A stretch of 64,000 bases of DNA from Blakeslea trispora (lineage: Eukaryota; Mucoromycota; Mucoromycetes; Mucorales; Choanephoraceae): positions 1-64,000 of the forward strand of contig JAIWNE010000062.1 in assembly GCA_025331445.1 (NCBI GenBank), written 5' to 3'. Positions 44,115-56,002 of the stretch are shown one piece after another. Under the pieces are notes generated by a model, which had not been told where the DNA came from, searched no databases, and saw only the letters and a program-made list of their open reading frames with translations. A program made the position numbers and the translations under genes. Numbering within the stretch: the first letter of the stretch is position 1; each line of letters begins with the position of its first letter.

Positions 44115-44415
44115 TTTAATCAGAAACAGCGCTTGAAAATTCGTTTTATGGCCGCTTGTGGACCCAAAAAGACTCAAGAGTAGATGTGTTGTTGGGTAAA
44201 GCGCCCATTCAACATGGACTGTTTGTCTAGTCAAAGCGCTATTAGTAAGATTACAAAAAAAAATTTGAAGACCTGTCTAAGATGCCAGTTCAGAAATTGA
44301 GTGTTAGGAACAAGAAGAAAGCTCATTGTCCTAAAGTGAAAGACGAGTTTATCGAACTTTATACTCAAATGAGCAATGATAATATTGCTATTAAACCAAT
44401 TGTGCATTTATGATT
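44115..44415 (+). pseudogene. Possible pogo/Fot1-like transposase N-terminal relic
   Basis: Scattered frames read FNQKQRLKIRFMAACGPKKT, then WVKRPFNMDCLSSQSAISKI, and finally KFEDLSKMPVQKLSVRNKKK. This order resembles the CENP-B/pogo N-terminal helix-turn-helix (a basic opening, then a W-K-F-N segment and an SQSxISxI recognition helix). At least two frame changes and stops are needed, and the catalytic DDE domain is absent. The identification is tentative. Confidence 0.35.
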
Positions 44416-44539
44416 CAGGAACACTATGTGACTGCTAAAATTTATACAGTCACATCATTTTATTTTGTCATAATTTGATTTTGTCATAGAATTTGCCTCC
44501 ACCCACCGTATGACTAAATCGAGGTCTGACTGTATATAT

Positions 44540-44626
44540 TATGAAAATAAAGCGCGGCTCGGAGAGCATGTATCACATTGGAGGTCGGAGAGGAGGCAAC
44601 TAGGATTAGTTTAGGCACGACAAGCA
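44540..44626 (+). mobile_element. DIRS solo terminus with recombinase-end fragment
   Basis: ATTATGAAAATAAAGCGCGG and the following bases repeat the terminus seen (inverted) at 40730-40775; the next bases, from TATCACATTGGAGGTCGG to GACAAGCAAT, repeat the recombinase coding end found inverted at about 40965-41013. The two blocks are fused directly at a shared TATCAC, skipping the 3' end of the coding region. Confidence 0.75.
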
Positions 44627-44863
44627 ATTATTGGATAAAATAAGAAAGATTTTAGGTCAAATAAGAGAAAGTCCAAGAAAAATTAAGAGAAAAAAAAATG
44701 GTAATTAGTAGAAAGCACTTTTCTCACTATTATTAATTAACAAAAAATGGATATTGACTTTGATATGAAAAGTGCTTTCTACTAATTACCATTTTTTTTT
44801 CTCTTAATTTTTCTTGGACTTTCTCTTATTTGACCTAAAATCTTCTCTTATTTGTTCAATAAT
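44627..44863. repeat. Long fold-back element next to the LINE
   Basis: Arms 44627-44723 and 44767-44863, about 97 nt each, are near-perfect reverse complements with a 43-nt loop. They are AT-rich and contain CAAATAAGAGAAA motifs that recur in the dispersed repeat next door. The left arm starts exactly where the DIRS fragment ends. Confidence 0.9.
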
Positions 44864-44912
44864 TTTCTCTTGTTTTTTCTGAAATTTTCTCTTATTTGCT
44901 GAAAAATACAAT
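44840..44912. repeat. Dispersed repeat with AAATAAGAGAAAATT units (copy B)
   Basis: On the minus strand it reads TTGTATTTTTCAGC, then three AGAGAAAATT-type units. It is the reverse-orientation counterpart of the repeat at 23564-23617 and forms the sequence into which the LINE inserted. Confidence 0.75.
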
Positions 44913-44921
44913 ACAATACAT
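44912..44921. repeat. LINE target site duplication, left
   Basis: TACAATACAT here is repeated directly after the LINE poly(A) tail at 55079-55088. The tract is low in complexity, but its position at both exact borders supports a target duplication. Confidence 0.7.
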
Positions 44922-45763
<842 letters not shown>

Positions 45764-45853
45764 TGTATTATGGGATTGGGACCAATAGTTATGAAGAGTA
45801 GAATAAGAGATACTTTATTTGTATTTTAAGTTCAGATACTCTTTTATAGCACA
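45764..45853 (-). repeat. Ty3 element LTR, 3' copy
   Basis: 90 bp, starting TG and ending CA on the plus strand, identical base for base to the copy at 50317-50406. On the element strand it carries CTATAAAAGAG, a TATA-type promoter sequence, near its start. Next to it on the inner side the element strand reads ACGGGGGAATG, a plausible polypurine tract. Confidence 0.93.
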
Positions 45854-46041
45854 TTCCCCCGTTGACTAGGAGACGTACTAGAGTAGAGTGTGAATAGTCA
45901 TAAGGTGATAAAGATAATAGTTATAAGATGATAAAGATATTAGTAACCTGAATTAAGCTTAATAAACTAAGCTTATTTCATAGAAAGGTTTCGTCAAGGA
46001 AATATGCATATTTTTAAGAATTTTTCCAGTCGACAACTGTT

Positions 46042-49000
46042 TCAAATCATATCTTGTTTTTGATAGTACAGTTTCGACCACGAAAGGACATACCAGTCAT
46101 ATGCTAATTTTCTAGGTTTTCTTGCGCTGGAGAGTTGCATGTTGAAAACCAATACCTTGTCTTCTTTCTTATATCCGTACGTGTCAGATATTTCTTCGTA
46201 TTGTTTGATGTGTTTGTGTACGAAGTCAAAAGTAGTGTTCAGATGTTTTTTTAGTTCTTTGGCAAAATGTAATTGAGGAGTATCGGTATTGCGATACTGT
46301 TTTGGATAAGATAGCTCTTGATCTTCTTCCGTTAAGTATACTGGAGTGCGAGCTTTTCTACCATGTACTAGTTCGAATGGACTTGTCTTGATTTGTGAAT
46401 GGTACATATTGTTATAAACAAAACGGATTAAGCGTAGCTTTGTATCCCAAATAGTTTTGATTGTTTCTTGTTCGCAATATATCAGTAGCATGTTACGCAG
46501 GGTCTTCATGTATCGTTCCACCATGCCATTGGACGATGCGACATAGGGTGGAGAAAATTGTAACTCGATACCAGCAAAGTTGGCTAAGTCTCGGTTCACT
46601 TCACTTGTAAATGTGGTAGCATTATCACTGAAACAGATTTCAGGGACACCGTGTCGTAGGATAAACCCATTATAAAATGTCTTGGCTAGTTCCATCGAGT
46701 TGGTCGATTGCATAGGATAGATTTCTACATATCTAGTAAAAGTATCAATAACCACTAAGATGAATGAGTTGTTTGCGGTCGTAAGTGATACTGGTCCAAA
46801 GTAATCTAATGCTACTTTTTGAAATGGATAATCTCCAGTCGTTGGAGACAATGGAAATTGTTTGCTTTTGTTTCCTTTGATCTGCTGACACACCGTACAC
46901 GCTTTTGTGACTTGAGTGATCTGCTTGTTCATATCAGAAAAGTGTAATCCAGCGTTTTGTATAGCCTTCAGCGTCTTGTTAGCACCACCATGACCAGCAA
47001 ATTGAGAAGCATGATAGTAGCTTACTATCTCGTGAATCATTTGTTGGGGTACCATTTTCAGCTGTTTGGTTTTTTTAGCATATTTGTATCTTTTATATAG
47101 AATATCATTCTTTAGATAATATGATTTATCCGTAAGTGTTCCATTTCGCAATGCTTGAATGATTGTCGTTAGTTCGCTATCTTTTGCTTGTTCGTCTTTC
47201 CACCACGAATCTTCCGACCAAGGATTTATGCCCGCGGCAGAGATATTTGGTAGCGGATCTCGCGAGAGAAGGTCAGCCACCACGTTTTTTGGACCAGGCA
47301 CATATTTGACTTGGAAATCATAAGCCTGTAAGAAGAGACACCAACGCCAGAGCCTAGGCTGTTTGTCCTGGTTGGTGCTCAGTAGCCATTGCAGCGAGCT
47401 GTGATCTGTGTATACTGTGAAATGACCTGATTCAAGGTATACCCGGTGCTTCTTGATTCCCCATACAATACTAAGTGCTTCTAGTTCGCGAACAGAGTAT
47501 TTTTGTTCATATTTTGATAGTGATCGAGATGAAAATGCTAAAGGGTAAACTTGACCTTCGTCATTTCGTTGGCATAATACAACGCCAATGCCTGAAGAGG
47601 TGGCTGCATCGCAGTGTAACTCAAATGGCTTATTGAAATTTGGCTGGACTAATGTAGGCAACTCCGCGAGCTTCTTTTTTAATGCTTCGAAAGCACTTTG
47701 CTGTTTTTCTGTCCATACAAAAGGAGTGTCTTTTTGCTTGAGACTGCGAAGCGGCTCAGCGATGATTTGATAGTTGCTGATAAACTTCTGGTATACCCCG
47801 CATACACCGAGAAATCTTTCCAGCTCTTTTATGTTTGTAGGTGCAGATAGAACCAAGATAGGTGCAATTTTGTCTGGATTTGCTGATATACCTTTATCAG
47901 ACACAATGAACCCTAAGAATTCAACTGACTTCAACCCAAACGCACACTTGTCTCTATTGATTGATAAATTAGCTGCTTTTAACCTGGACAATACTTGTTC
48001 TATGTCACGAATGTGTTGTGTAGGTGATTTAGAATGAATGATAATATCATCCAAATAAGCGATGGCAATGATATTCTTGAGTGGTCCTAGGACACGATCC
48101 ATCATTGACTGGAATACTGCAGGAGCATTTTTTAATCCAAAAGGCATATAATTAAATACGTAGGTTCCATTTGTCGTAACCAACGCAGTTTTCTCTCGGT
48201 CTTCTTCCTTGATTTTAATAGCATAATAACCTGAGGCTAAATCTATTTTGGAGAAAATGGTAGAAGTACCAAGTGATTGTAATGCCAGATGTAAATGAAT
48301 GAATGGATACTTGATGGTTTTAGTGATTGCATTCAATTTCACATAATTTCCACAAGGACGAATATCCCCGTTCGGTTTTGGAACCGCTGTGATGTTGGAT
48401 CCCCATTCTGAGAAGAGAACCTTTTCAACTATGCCTAGATCCACTAGTTTCTCCATCTTGTCATCTATCTCCTTTTGAATATCTGGGTGATAGAGTCTTG
48501 GTGCCGAATAGACCGGAGGAGAATCGCCAGTGTCTATTGTAAATTCAATAATGGTAGTAGTAGACGGTTTGTCATTATCTTTTGGAATTATATCCCTATA
48601 CTTATTCATCAAATGTTCAATTTGAGGTTGAATGACAGAGGTATAATTGACAGATTGGGTTTGTTTATTTAATCCATCAGATTGAGAATTGTTTGTAAAT
48701 CCAACTTGATATGACTTATTGTTGACCTTGAGGTCTACCATCTTCTTTTTTACATTTATAACAACATCCCACTTGACCATGGTATCATAGCCAATAATGA
48801 TGTCTCTAGCCATGTTATCGATGACATGGAAGACCAAGGCAGTGTTAAACATCTCAATTTCAGCTTGACCGTTGCTTCGGCTGACGTTCTTATTAACATC
48901 GGTGTAGAGTAGAGACTTGGTTGTATCAATTTTCAAATCCAGTAACTTTGCCACTTCGCTGGAAACACAAGTAATGGCTGATCCCGTATCCCATAGAGCA

Positions 49001-50052
49001 GTAATTTTGGCCTTACCTACTTGAATGAATGAGAGCGGCGTGTTACTGTGATTGAAATTTACGACATTAATAGGATGTGCAATAATAGTGTTAGCGCGCA
49101 CGACTTGAGTGGGTTCTTCTAAGTCTACTTGGCTTTCTTCTTCCTGTACCAATCCAGTAGCATGGATGGTATTGCGTTTATAGTTGTTACTATTGCTATT
49201 ACTCGAATGTCGTTGACAGTCTATGGTGCGGTGGAGTTTGAAACAGTAGCCGCAGACTGGTTCACCTTGCTTGTTGTACAGTCGAGGCACTGTGGAAGCT
49301 TGTTGTCTTTGGAAATTGTCTCTGTTGTTGAATTTCTTGTGATGTTGTTGATTGGTATTGCCTTTATGTTGATATGTATGACCTCGTGATTTGTTTGATT
49401 TTGTGTAACGCTGCTTGTCATGGGGTCTGCCGACATAGTCAATGTCCATAGGACTTACATCTTGGCTAGCATCAGCAAGTTCTGGTGCATCCAGCAATTT
49501 AGCCTGTACTTCTAAGTCAATTGCCTGATCAATAACTTTGCTTAGTTCGTTGATATTAAGCGCTTTAATCAAAGATATAAGCGTAAGTCGAGTATCTCTT
49601 TGGTCTAGAGATTGAATGAAGAAAGAAATTTTAGTAGCTTCCGAGTATTTTTCAGAGAGCAGACTTAGTAGATGTTCCCATTTAGCAGCATGAAGTCTAA
49701 TCGATTCCTTGGGAAGCTTTTTGCAGTTTCTTAATTGCTTTAGTAAGATTCTGTTTTCATCATCGGCATTCATTGCAAATCGAGAAAGCAATGATTCTTT
49801 AAGCAATGCATAGTCAGCTCTAATCTTCGGTGGAAGTATAGGTATCCACCTCTGAATCAATTGTGGCATAAACTTGGTAATGTACGGAGCACATTGGTTG
49901 AGATCTATGACGCCAGAGACGTCTGCTTGTTGTTCGAACTCTATGAACCAAACCCGAAGGCTTTGATCTAATGTGAAATTGTTTGCAGGCACCGATCTGG
50001 CCTTTTCTTGTAGTAAATACTGAGAGAATTCAGTGGAGTGGTTGTTGTTCAT
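46042..50052 (-). CDS. Ty3/gypsy Gag-Pol polyprotein
   Basis: One frame of 1336 residues with no stop between Gag and Pol. In order: a Gag capsid-like N-terminus; a knuckle CGYCFKLHRTIDC near residue 265; protease with DTGSAIT near 355; reverse transcriptase with YAIKIKEEDREKTAL and the YLDD catalytic box near 665; RNase H with HCDAATSSGIG; integrase with an HHCC finger (HASQFAGHGG to CTVCQQIKG) and the DDE core (LDYFGPVSL, CFSDNATTF, SSNGMVERYMK). The protein should end in a GPY/F module, but after RKLAYDWY the frame changes: one base seems missing near 46089 (plus-strand ACATACC), and the next frame carries PFVVETVLSKTRYDL. The frame as given stops at 46042. Confidence 0.93.
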   Translation of the reverse strand: MNNNHSTEFSQYLLQEKARSVPANNFTLDQSLRVWFIEFEQQADVSGVIDLNQCAPYITKFMPQLIQRWIPILPPKIRADYALLKESLLSRFAMNADDENRILLKQLRNCKKLPKESIRLHAAKWEHLLSLLSEKYSEATKISFFIQSLDQRDTRLTLISLIKALNINELSKVIDQAIDLEVQAKLLDAPELADASQDVSPMDIDYVGRPHDKQRYTKSNKSRGHTYQHKGNTNQQHHKKFNNRDNFQRQQASTVPRLYNKQGEPVCGYCFKLHRTIDCQRHSSNSNSNNYKRNTIHATGLVQEEESQVDLEEPTQVVRANTIIAHPINVVNFNHSNTPLSFIQVGKAKITALWDTGSAITCVSSEVAKLLDLKIDTTKSLLYTDVNKNVSRSNGQAEIEMFNTALVFHVIDNMARDIIIGYDTMVKWDVVINVKKKMVDLKVNNKSYQVGFTNNSQSDGLNKQTQSVNYTSVIQPQIEHLMNKYRDIIPKDNDKPSTTTIIEFTIDTGDSPPVYSAPRLYHPDIQKEIDDKMEKLVDLGIVEKVLFSEWGSNITAVPKPNGDIRPCGNYVKLNAITKTIKYPFIHLHLALQSLGTSTIFSKIDLASGYYAIKIKEEDREKTALVTTNGTYVFNYMPFGLKNAPAVFQSMMDRVLGPLKNIIAIAYLDDIIIHSKSPTQHIRDIEQVLSRLKAANLSINRDKCAFGLKSVEFLGFIVSDKGISANPDKIAPILVLSAPTNIKELERFLGVCGVYQKFISNYQIIAEPLRSLKQKDTPFVWTEKQQSAFEALKKKLAELPTLVQPNFNKPFELHCDAATSSGIGVVLCQRNDEGQVYPLAFSSRSLSKYEQKYSVRELEALSIVWGIKKHRVYLESGHFTVYTDHSSLQWLLSTNQDKQPRLWRWCLFLQAYDFQVKYVPGPKNVVADLLSRDPLPNISAAGINPWSEDSWWKDEQAKDSELTTIIQALRNGTLTDKSYYLKNDILYKRYKYAKKTKQLKMVPQQMIHEIVSYYHASQFAGHGGANKTLKAIQNAGLHFSDMNKQITQVTKACTVCQQIKGNKSKQFPLSPTTGDYPFQKVALDYFGPVSLTTANNSFILVVIDTFTRYVEIYPMQSTNSMELAKTFYNGFILRHGVPEICFSDNATTFTSEVNRDLANFAGIELQFSPPYVASSNGMVERYMKTLRNMLLIYCEQETIKTIWDTKLRLIRFVYNNMYHSQIKTSPFELVHGRKARTPVYLTEEDQELSYPKQYRNTDTPQLHFAKELKKHLNTTFDFVHKHIKQYEEISDTYGYKKEDKVLVFNMQLSSARKPRKLAYDWYVLSWSKLYYQKQDMI

Positions 50053-50316
50053 CTTGTTGTTTGAGAATGCGGAAGGTGCAGTATGAAATGTTTGAGTAGA
50101 TCCAGAAGAGATGCTAGATCTGCGAGAGTTGAGTTGTTCTTGAACGGTACGGAGTGTAGTTATAAGGTCGCCCCAATCGAGAGAGATTGGAGGAACGAAA
50201 GATGGAAGAGGGGAAGGTAAACGTGCAGGTGATGAAACCGAGCGAACACGTTTAGCAGGTGAAGTAAATGATAATGAATTGGACCTCTTAATGTTGACAG
50301 GTTGGGAGCCTCACCA

Positions 50317-50406
50317 TGTATTATGGGATTGGGACCAATAGTTATGAAGAGTAGAATAAGAGATACTTTATTTGTATTTTAAGTTCAGATACTCTTTTAT
50401 AGCACA
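50317..50406 (-). repeat. Ty3 element LTR, 5' copy
   Basis: Identical to the copy at 45764-45853. The target duplication ACTT follows at 50407-50410. Confidence 0.93.
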
Positions 50407-50410
50407 ACTT

Positions 50411-51310
50411 ATAATCGGAAATTCAATTAATCATTACCAAAGGTTATTTTGACAGATAATGTCAAAATAACAATAAATCAAATAATGTTCACAAAGTTGG
50501 AAAAGTAAAATCATTTCAGATATTACCAGAGGTAATCCTGAAATTAAACATCTAACAAGCATTGGTAAAAAGCGATGATATGATATATAAAGCGTTCAAT
50601 GTGCCTAGCTAACACATTGAAAGCAGGATCAGATTTATATTCATTGACTCTCTTCTCATCAATACTTGAAATGGCTATATGACATGACACATGTGATAGC
50701 AAGATGGTTGCATAGGCCTTATAATACCAAGGTAGCAGCATCTTACAAAACAAGCATTGATTCTAGAGATTTCATTATAAGAAAAGACTAAATCATTACT
50801 TGGATAAAGATAGTTCTGAGACATAATTACAAAGGGCTTGTCTATCGTTATCACCTAATCTAAACTGATCTAAACATCCAACGAAACAAGTGAACAAGTA
50901 TGAAACAGTTATGCCTGATATATTGAAACACTAATCAAGATTAAACATATCTTGTCGAGCATAATTATTATCTCTCCAAGATATAAATCAAGTAAACAAT
51001 ATATCTCCACCTTATTCAAGGCGGGGGATGAAATCTGGCTACAGCCATCTTTCAATTAAGGTGACCAGTCATCCTAGTAGGAAAACTGCTCATACAGATA
51101 AAATTATAACGGAGTGATTGATTGAAACCGAGATAGAAATAATATATAAACACAACATGGACTTGCAGTAGATTTAGTTCCCTCTCTTTCCTTTTAATAA
51201 AAAAATCGAGTTCCCTCTCATTGAATCTATCTGAGACTACAAATATCACATTCTTTACCTCTGCCAGACACCCAGGGTAAGGAAGACTCCCCTTCTCCTA
51301 CTAGTCTTTA
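50411..51310. other. LINE inter-ORF region
   Basis: About 900 bp of AT-rich DNA between the end of ORF1 and the start of ORF2. By position it belongs to the LINE. No ORF is supported; its length is unusual for an L1 spacer, so part of it could be another insertion. Confidence 0.4.
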
Positions 51311-54300
51311 ATGAGTGATAGATCCTCTCTATTGCTCAACTTTGCTTCGCTGAATTGTAACAGCTTAGTGAAGTCTAACAATCATCAAACACAAGCTCAC
51401 TTCATTCGTTACCTCCGCTCCCTTAATTTTGATCTTATGGCCTTTCAAGAAACACATGTATCCTCTTCAAATCAACAGTTCATCAATACTCAGTTCCAAG
51501 CTCATCAGGCCCTTTGGACCCATGAGTGTGGGCTAGTTTCCTTTTCTCCTATGCTTCATCTGTCTGCCGATTTACTACCAGACATGGATTGGGTGATTCT
51601 CTCAGAGGTTTCATCACCCAATCAACTCTTCTTACCATTCTATGTTGTTGTTATATATGCCCCTGCCAACTCCGCCAGAGAGCGTCGCGAGTTCTTCTCT
51701 ACTTTGTATATGACCCTTCAGTCTCCTACATTAGCTTTAAATTTTGACCGCTTACTATGTATGGGAGACTTCAACTATTCATACCTCAGACCTAATCTCA
51801 GTACAGCTACATCACTCGAATGGGTCTCCTCATTGGACACGTATTGCTTTAATGCTCTACAGGCCTTTGACCTCCATGAGTTACCCACTTTTCGGAGAAA
51901 CGATTCCATTACGTCCACTATCGATTATATCTTTGCTAGCCATTCATCTCAGAATGTGTTAGTTGATGCCAACTTACATCTCATCAACCCTAGTTGGACT
52001 GATCATTCCTTATTATCCGTTCGAATGGCTTTGGCCGAGGCGCCTACAGGGCCTGGACTATGGCGGGCCAACCCGCGACTCCTTCAAAACCCTGCGTATC
52101 AACAGCGTTTGATAGATATCATCCCTCTACTTCTGGACGAAGCTACTTCCAAATTTGTCACCCCCCAGGATCAATGGGACTTCTTCAAGACAGCTCTTAA
52201 ACGGGTAACCAAATGCTTTGGGGTCAACCGGGCCAAGGACCACAAGACTCGTTTAAGAGAACTTCAATCACAGAGAAACCACCTTCTGCGGTCACAGCCA
52301 TCTGGGGAAGATCGGCTCACTTTGCTAAGACCGTTAGAGCAAGAGATTGCACTTCTTCAGCAAGAGACTACAGAGAGTTTAGCGCTAAAATCAGGTCACC
52401 GTTGGAGAGAAAAGGGTGAAACTTCGGTTCGCTTTTTGAAGCGCCTGGTCCAGCAACGACAAGCTACAGAACGGATTGCTGCTTTTCGCAATTCTGATAC
52501 GGAGGAATCTCGCTCTGATCCTGCTTCGATGTTAACCTCTGCGAATCAATTTTATCAGCAGTTGTACACGCCTGACCCAGTGGATGTAAACCAGCTTGAT
52601 GACTACCTCAATGCGGTACCATCTCTGCCTAGTCTCAGCTCTGATTGTCATGAGTCTCTATTAGCGCCGATCACCATTGAGGATATCATTAATGTTACAG
52701 CTAAAGTGGTCGCAAAACAGAGCAGCCCTGGCTCAGATGGTTTCGGGTATGCTTTTCTTTATCACCTGTATCGCTTCCCCCTCTTCAACGCTTATTAGTC
52801 CGAGTATACAACGATGCTTTATTGCACAGTTTGTTTCCAGCCTCATGGCGGGATATACGGGTACGCCTCCTTCCCAAAAAGGGTGATTTGACTCTACTTC
52901 GGAATTGGCGCCCCATTTCTCTCATAAACTGTGATGGAAAGATCTTCACTCGTATACTGAATACCCGAATAAAAGAAGTAGCCCCGTCTGTTGTCACTCC
53001 TTATCAGACAGGCTTTATGCCTGGACGATTCATAGCCACCAATGGACTGCTTGTTAACATGGTCATGGAACATGCTCGTCGTGCCCATCGTGATGACATT
53101 GCGCTTTTGTTGGATCAGGAGAAGGCGTATGGTCGTGTACATCCTACTTACCTTCGTCGCACACTCCTTCGTCTCAATTTTCCTGTACTTCTAGTTGACT
53201 GTCTGATGGACTTTTTCTTTGGCAATAAAGTTCGAATCAACGTAAATGGGTATTTTTCGGAGGAGGTACATCAACTACGAGGACTTCGACAAGGTGATCC
53301 ATTGTCTCCTCTTCTTTTCAACTTTGCACTTGAACCGTTTCTGCGACACATTCTTCAAGATCCGTCCTTCCACGGCTTTTCGCTTGCTCCGAATGATACA
53401 TCACATTCCATGCCTGCGCTTGATCCACTCAAAGTATTGGCCTACGCAGATGATGTATGTGTTTTTCTTTTTTCTGAAAATGACCTTGTTTTGCTCCAAA
53501 GTCACTTGGACCGATATGGCTTGGTCTCCAATGCCAAAATCAACTTGCAAAAGACAGAAGCAATCTCACTTAGTGGTCGTCCATCCCCTTCTTGGCAATC
53601 TATTCTATGTTCATATGAGATCATCAGTTGGCATGACAGAACCTCTTCTACTGCCATGCGCTATCTAGGGTTTCCCCTGATTAGCTCTCTTGCGCAACGA
53701 AAATTAGTGGAGCTCCGTATGCTCGAATCCCTCCAAGCCGACTGTGATCTTTACCTTTGTCGCAACCTTTCTCTTCGCGGCCGTGTAGCTATTGTCAACT
53801 CTGTTTTCCTGTCAAAACTTTGGCACATTTTGCGGGTGACTTCTTTCCCTCAGTCCTTTTTTAAGCGAATTCGAAGTATTACATGTCAGTTCATGAACCA
53901 TGGTGTCAAGCCTATTTTTCGATATGATCATCTTTGCCAACGACTCCATGCAGGAGGGTTGGGTCTTTTGGATCCATTAGTTCAACAAGGTAGTCTCTTC
54001 GTTAGGTGGATCAAGGAGATTTTTCGGCCTTCTGATGATTCGTTTGTCCATCGTTATCTGTCTGCCCACTTACAGCGTTTCTTCATCCATACCTCCTTTC
54101 CTGTTCTGGCCTGTCTGTTTCCTAGGCTAAGAAAACATTGTAGTTTAGATCACGGTCATTTTGTTCATGCCTTGTTTTTCTTCTTACCGAAATTTCTACC
54201 GAGTGCCCGTCCAATAATCCCTATGAACTGTAATCTTTCCACCTTATTGGAAATCCCTCTTGCTTTGACACTGTCCCCGAAGATCATTGGATCCTCGCCT

Positions 54301-54976
54301 CCAGAAGTACGCCGTTGCTCGTTAAGCATTTCTTTATCGTTGATGAGTCACGGAATTGTTTCCGTCCTCTTCACCCCCGGATCTACCATTGTACCCTAAA
54401 TCCCCTGATTTGTCTTCTACAGTGGATCCTCGGCCTTTCCAGACACTGGTGCGCCAGTCATCATTCTGGGAAGATCTGTCCAATCGTTCCTTCTGTGATT
54501 CTCTTCGAGATACCTTTTTTCAGCCTATCAACTCCGCTTTTCTTCCCACCACCTGGCGCCTCTTTTGGTCCTTACCTTTGGCTCCTGAATGTCGATCTAT
54601 GTGGTATCGTATCATCAATCATAAATTCCATTGTCAGGAGTCTATTTCTCGCTTTCTACCTGAGGTTTCCCAGTCTTGCTCCTTTTGCGATGCCCCGACT
54701 GAAAGAAAACAACATTCACTAGTTGAGTGTCCGGTCAAGTGGGGCTTCTGGTCTCTCATTCTACGGACTCACTTCCCCTATATGGCTTTCCAACCATGCC
54801 ATATCGTCTCAGCTCTTTGGTCTCTAACGATTCCTCCTTTTGTCCCAGGCACTACGTTCTTATGTCTTTGCGCCGCTACAGCCAGAGCTCTCTGGTGTAC
54901 CCACTGGGCTTTCGTTCGTCAGGATATTCCTTTTTCTGAATCTTTAGTTTTGGCAAAGGTTATTCGGTTGCTTTAA
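51311..54976 (+). pseudogene. LINE ORF2: endonuclease and reverse transcriptase, frameshifted
   Basis: The first frame (51311-52798) is an APE-type endonuclease: FASLNCNSLVK, MAFQETHV, CMGDFNYSY, TSTIDYIFAS and WTDHSLLSV. A one-base loss in a C-run near 52778 moves the reverse transcriptase to another frame (52822-54399): YQTGFMPGRFI, LLDQEKAYGRVH, RGLRQGDPLSPLLFN and the catalytic LAYADDVCVF. Two further frame changes near 54315 and 54385 lead into the C-terminus (54356-54976), which ends in a zf-RVT-like CSFCDAPTERKQHSLVEC. With at least three frameshifts it cannot encode an active enzyme. The family is L1-like; an exact clade was not assigned. Confidence 0.88.
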
Positions 54977-55067
54977 TTTAATAACAATTTTTTTGTCTTC
55001 TTCCGGGCACACCTCTCTTTTTGACATGTGACTCCTCCCAATTATTTATTAAAAAATAATTCTACAC

Positions 55068-55088
55068 AAAAAAAAAAATACAATACAT
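55068..55088 (+). repeat. LINE poly(A) tail and right target duplication
   Basis: Eleven A residues (55068-55078) are followed by TACAATACAT (55079-55088), matching 44912-44921. Confidence 0.75.
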
Positions 55089-56002
55089 ATACGGCAAGCA
55101 AAAATGAATTTCCCAGTTGTGTGTAACATACGAGTTTATTTTTAGGAAGAAAAATTATGCATGTTAAAACAGTCTACATTAGCCCTTATGGCTACCTCAT
55201 ATTGACGCGGCCCGAAGAAGACTCTGATCATGAAAAAGTCCCAATGTGCTTAGAACATACACAACTAGTAAAAGGTCGTTGTCTGTATTAAAGGACATTT
55301 AGAATCCAACATGATTGTTCGCGTATTTGTGTTTTGTAAAGCATTCGAAAATCTCTTGCCATTTAGTATATTGATCCCACTTTTGTGCGCTCAAAATAAG
55401 AAGCAAAATGTGTCCCAAAAAAAAGAGTATTTTTGACATCTCAATTAAAGTCAGCACAACTATGAATAAAATTATTTTCCCAGCAGCATAGTTGCCATTT
55501 TGCCAAAATTTACTTGATCTATATTCATGAATGGCCATGCTACGTCATACATGCTATATTCTCTCTTTCCAAAATTTGCGCGTTAAATAAAATGACATGT
55601 CAAACAACTACATTACTTACATTACGTATCAGCCATATGAATTTTAGCTACACCACAGCTTGATCTTAATCGACTTGGAGCTTTATCCGAAAATGTGTTG
55701 AAGGTAAAATCATGTGTTAATATCGCCGCGAGATGTTTCAAATAAACTACCTTCCTAGAAAGCTACTTGAAAGAACAGCTTTAATCATGAATAGACTTTA
55801 TGTCCATTCTTGAATTTCTTTGCTCTAGTCTGTCTTATGACATAAATATCATTAAAACTCAGATGGACAATTCTCGCATAAAATAGACTTGATGTCATGA
55901 TGATTTAAAGCCATTTGCGCTACACAGGTTTAAAAAGTCTAAAAAGTATATAAACAGTCGATATTGCTTTGTTTATTCTTCATTCTTTTTATTGAAACAA
56001 AC
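55089..56002. other. Intergenic region with TATA box for the next gene
   Basis: About 900 bp of AT-rich DNA after the LINE. A TATATAAA box lies at 55947-55954, 49 bp before the next ATG. No gene is supported; the minus-strand frame at 55299-55538 has no recognised domain. Confidence 0.5.
55947..55954 (+). promoter_or_regulatory. TATA box
   Basis: TATATAAA, perfect consensus, 49 bp upstream of the ATG at 56003. Spacing suits a short-leader, strongly or inducibly expressed gene. Confidence 0.6.

Larger units (their letters stand above)
45764..50406 (-). mobile_element. Ty3/gypsy LTR retrotransposon with identical 90-bp LTRs
   Basis: A complete 4643-bp element: identical LTRs, one gag-pol frame and a 4-bp target duplication ACTT (45760-45763 and 50407-50410). 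Inside the 5' LTR the element strand begins TGGTGAGGCTCCC, starting with the TGG expected of a primer-binding site for a tRNA CCA end. Identical LTRs mean a very recent insertion. The LTRs are much shorter than usual for the group. It is nested in a LINE. One apparent single-base loss affects the C-terminus of the polyprotein. Confidence 0.93.
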
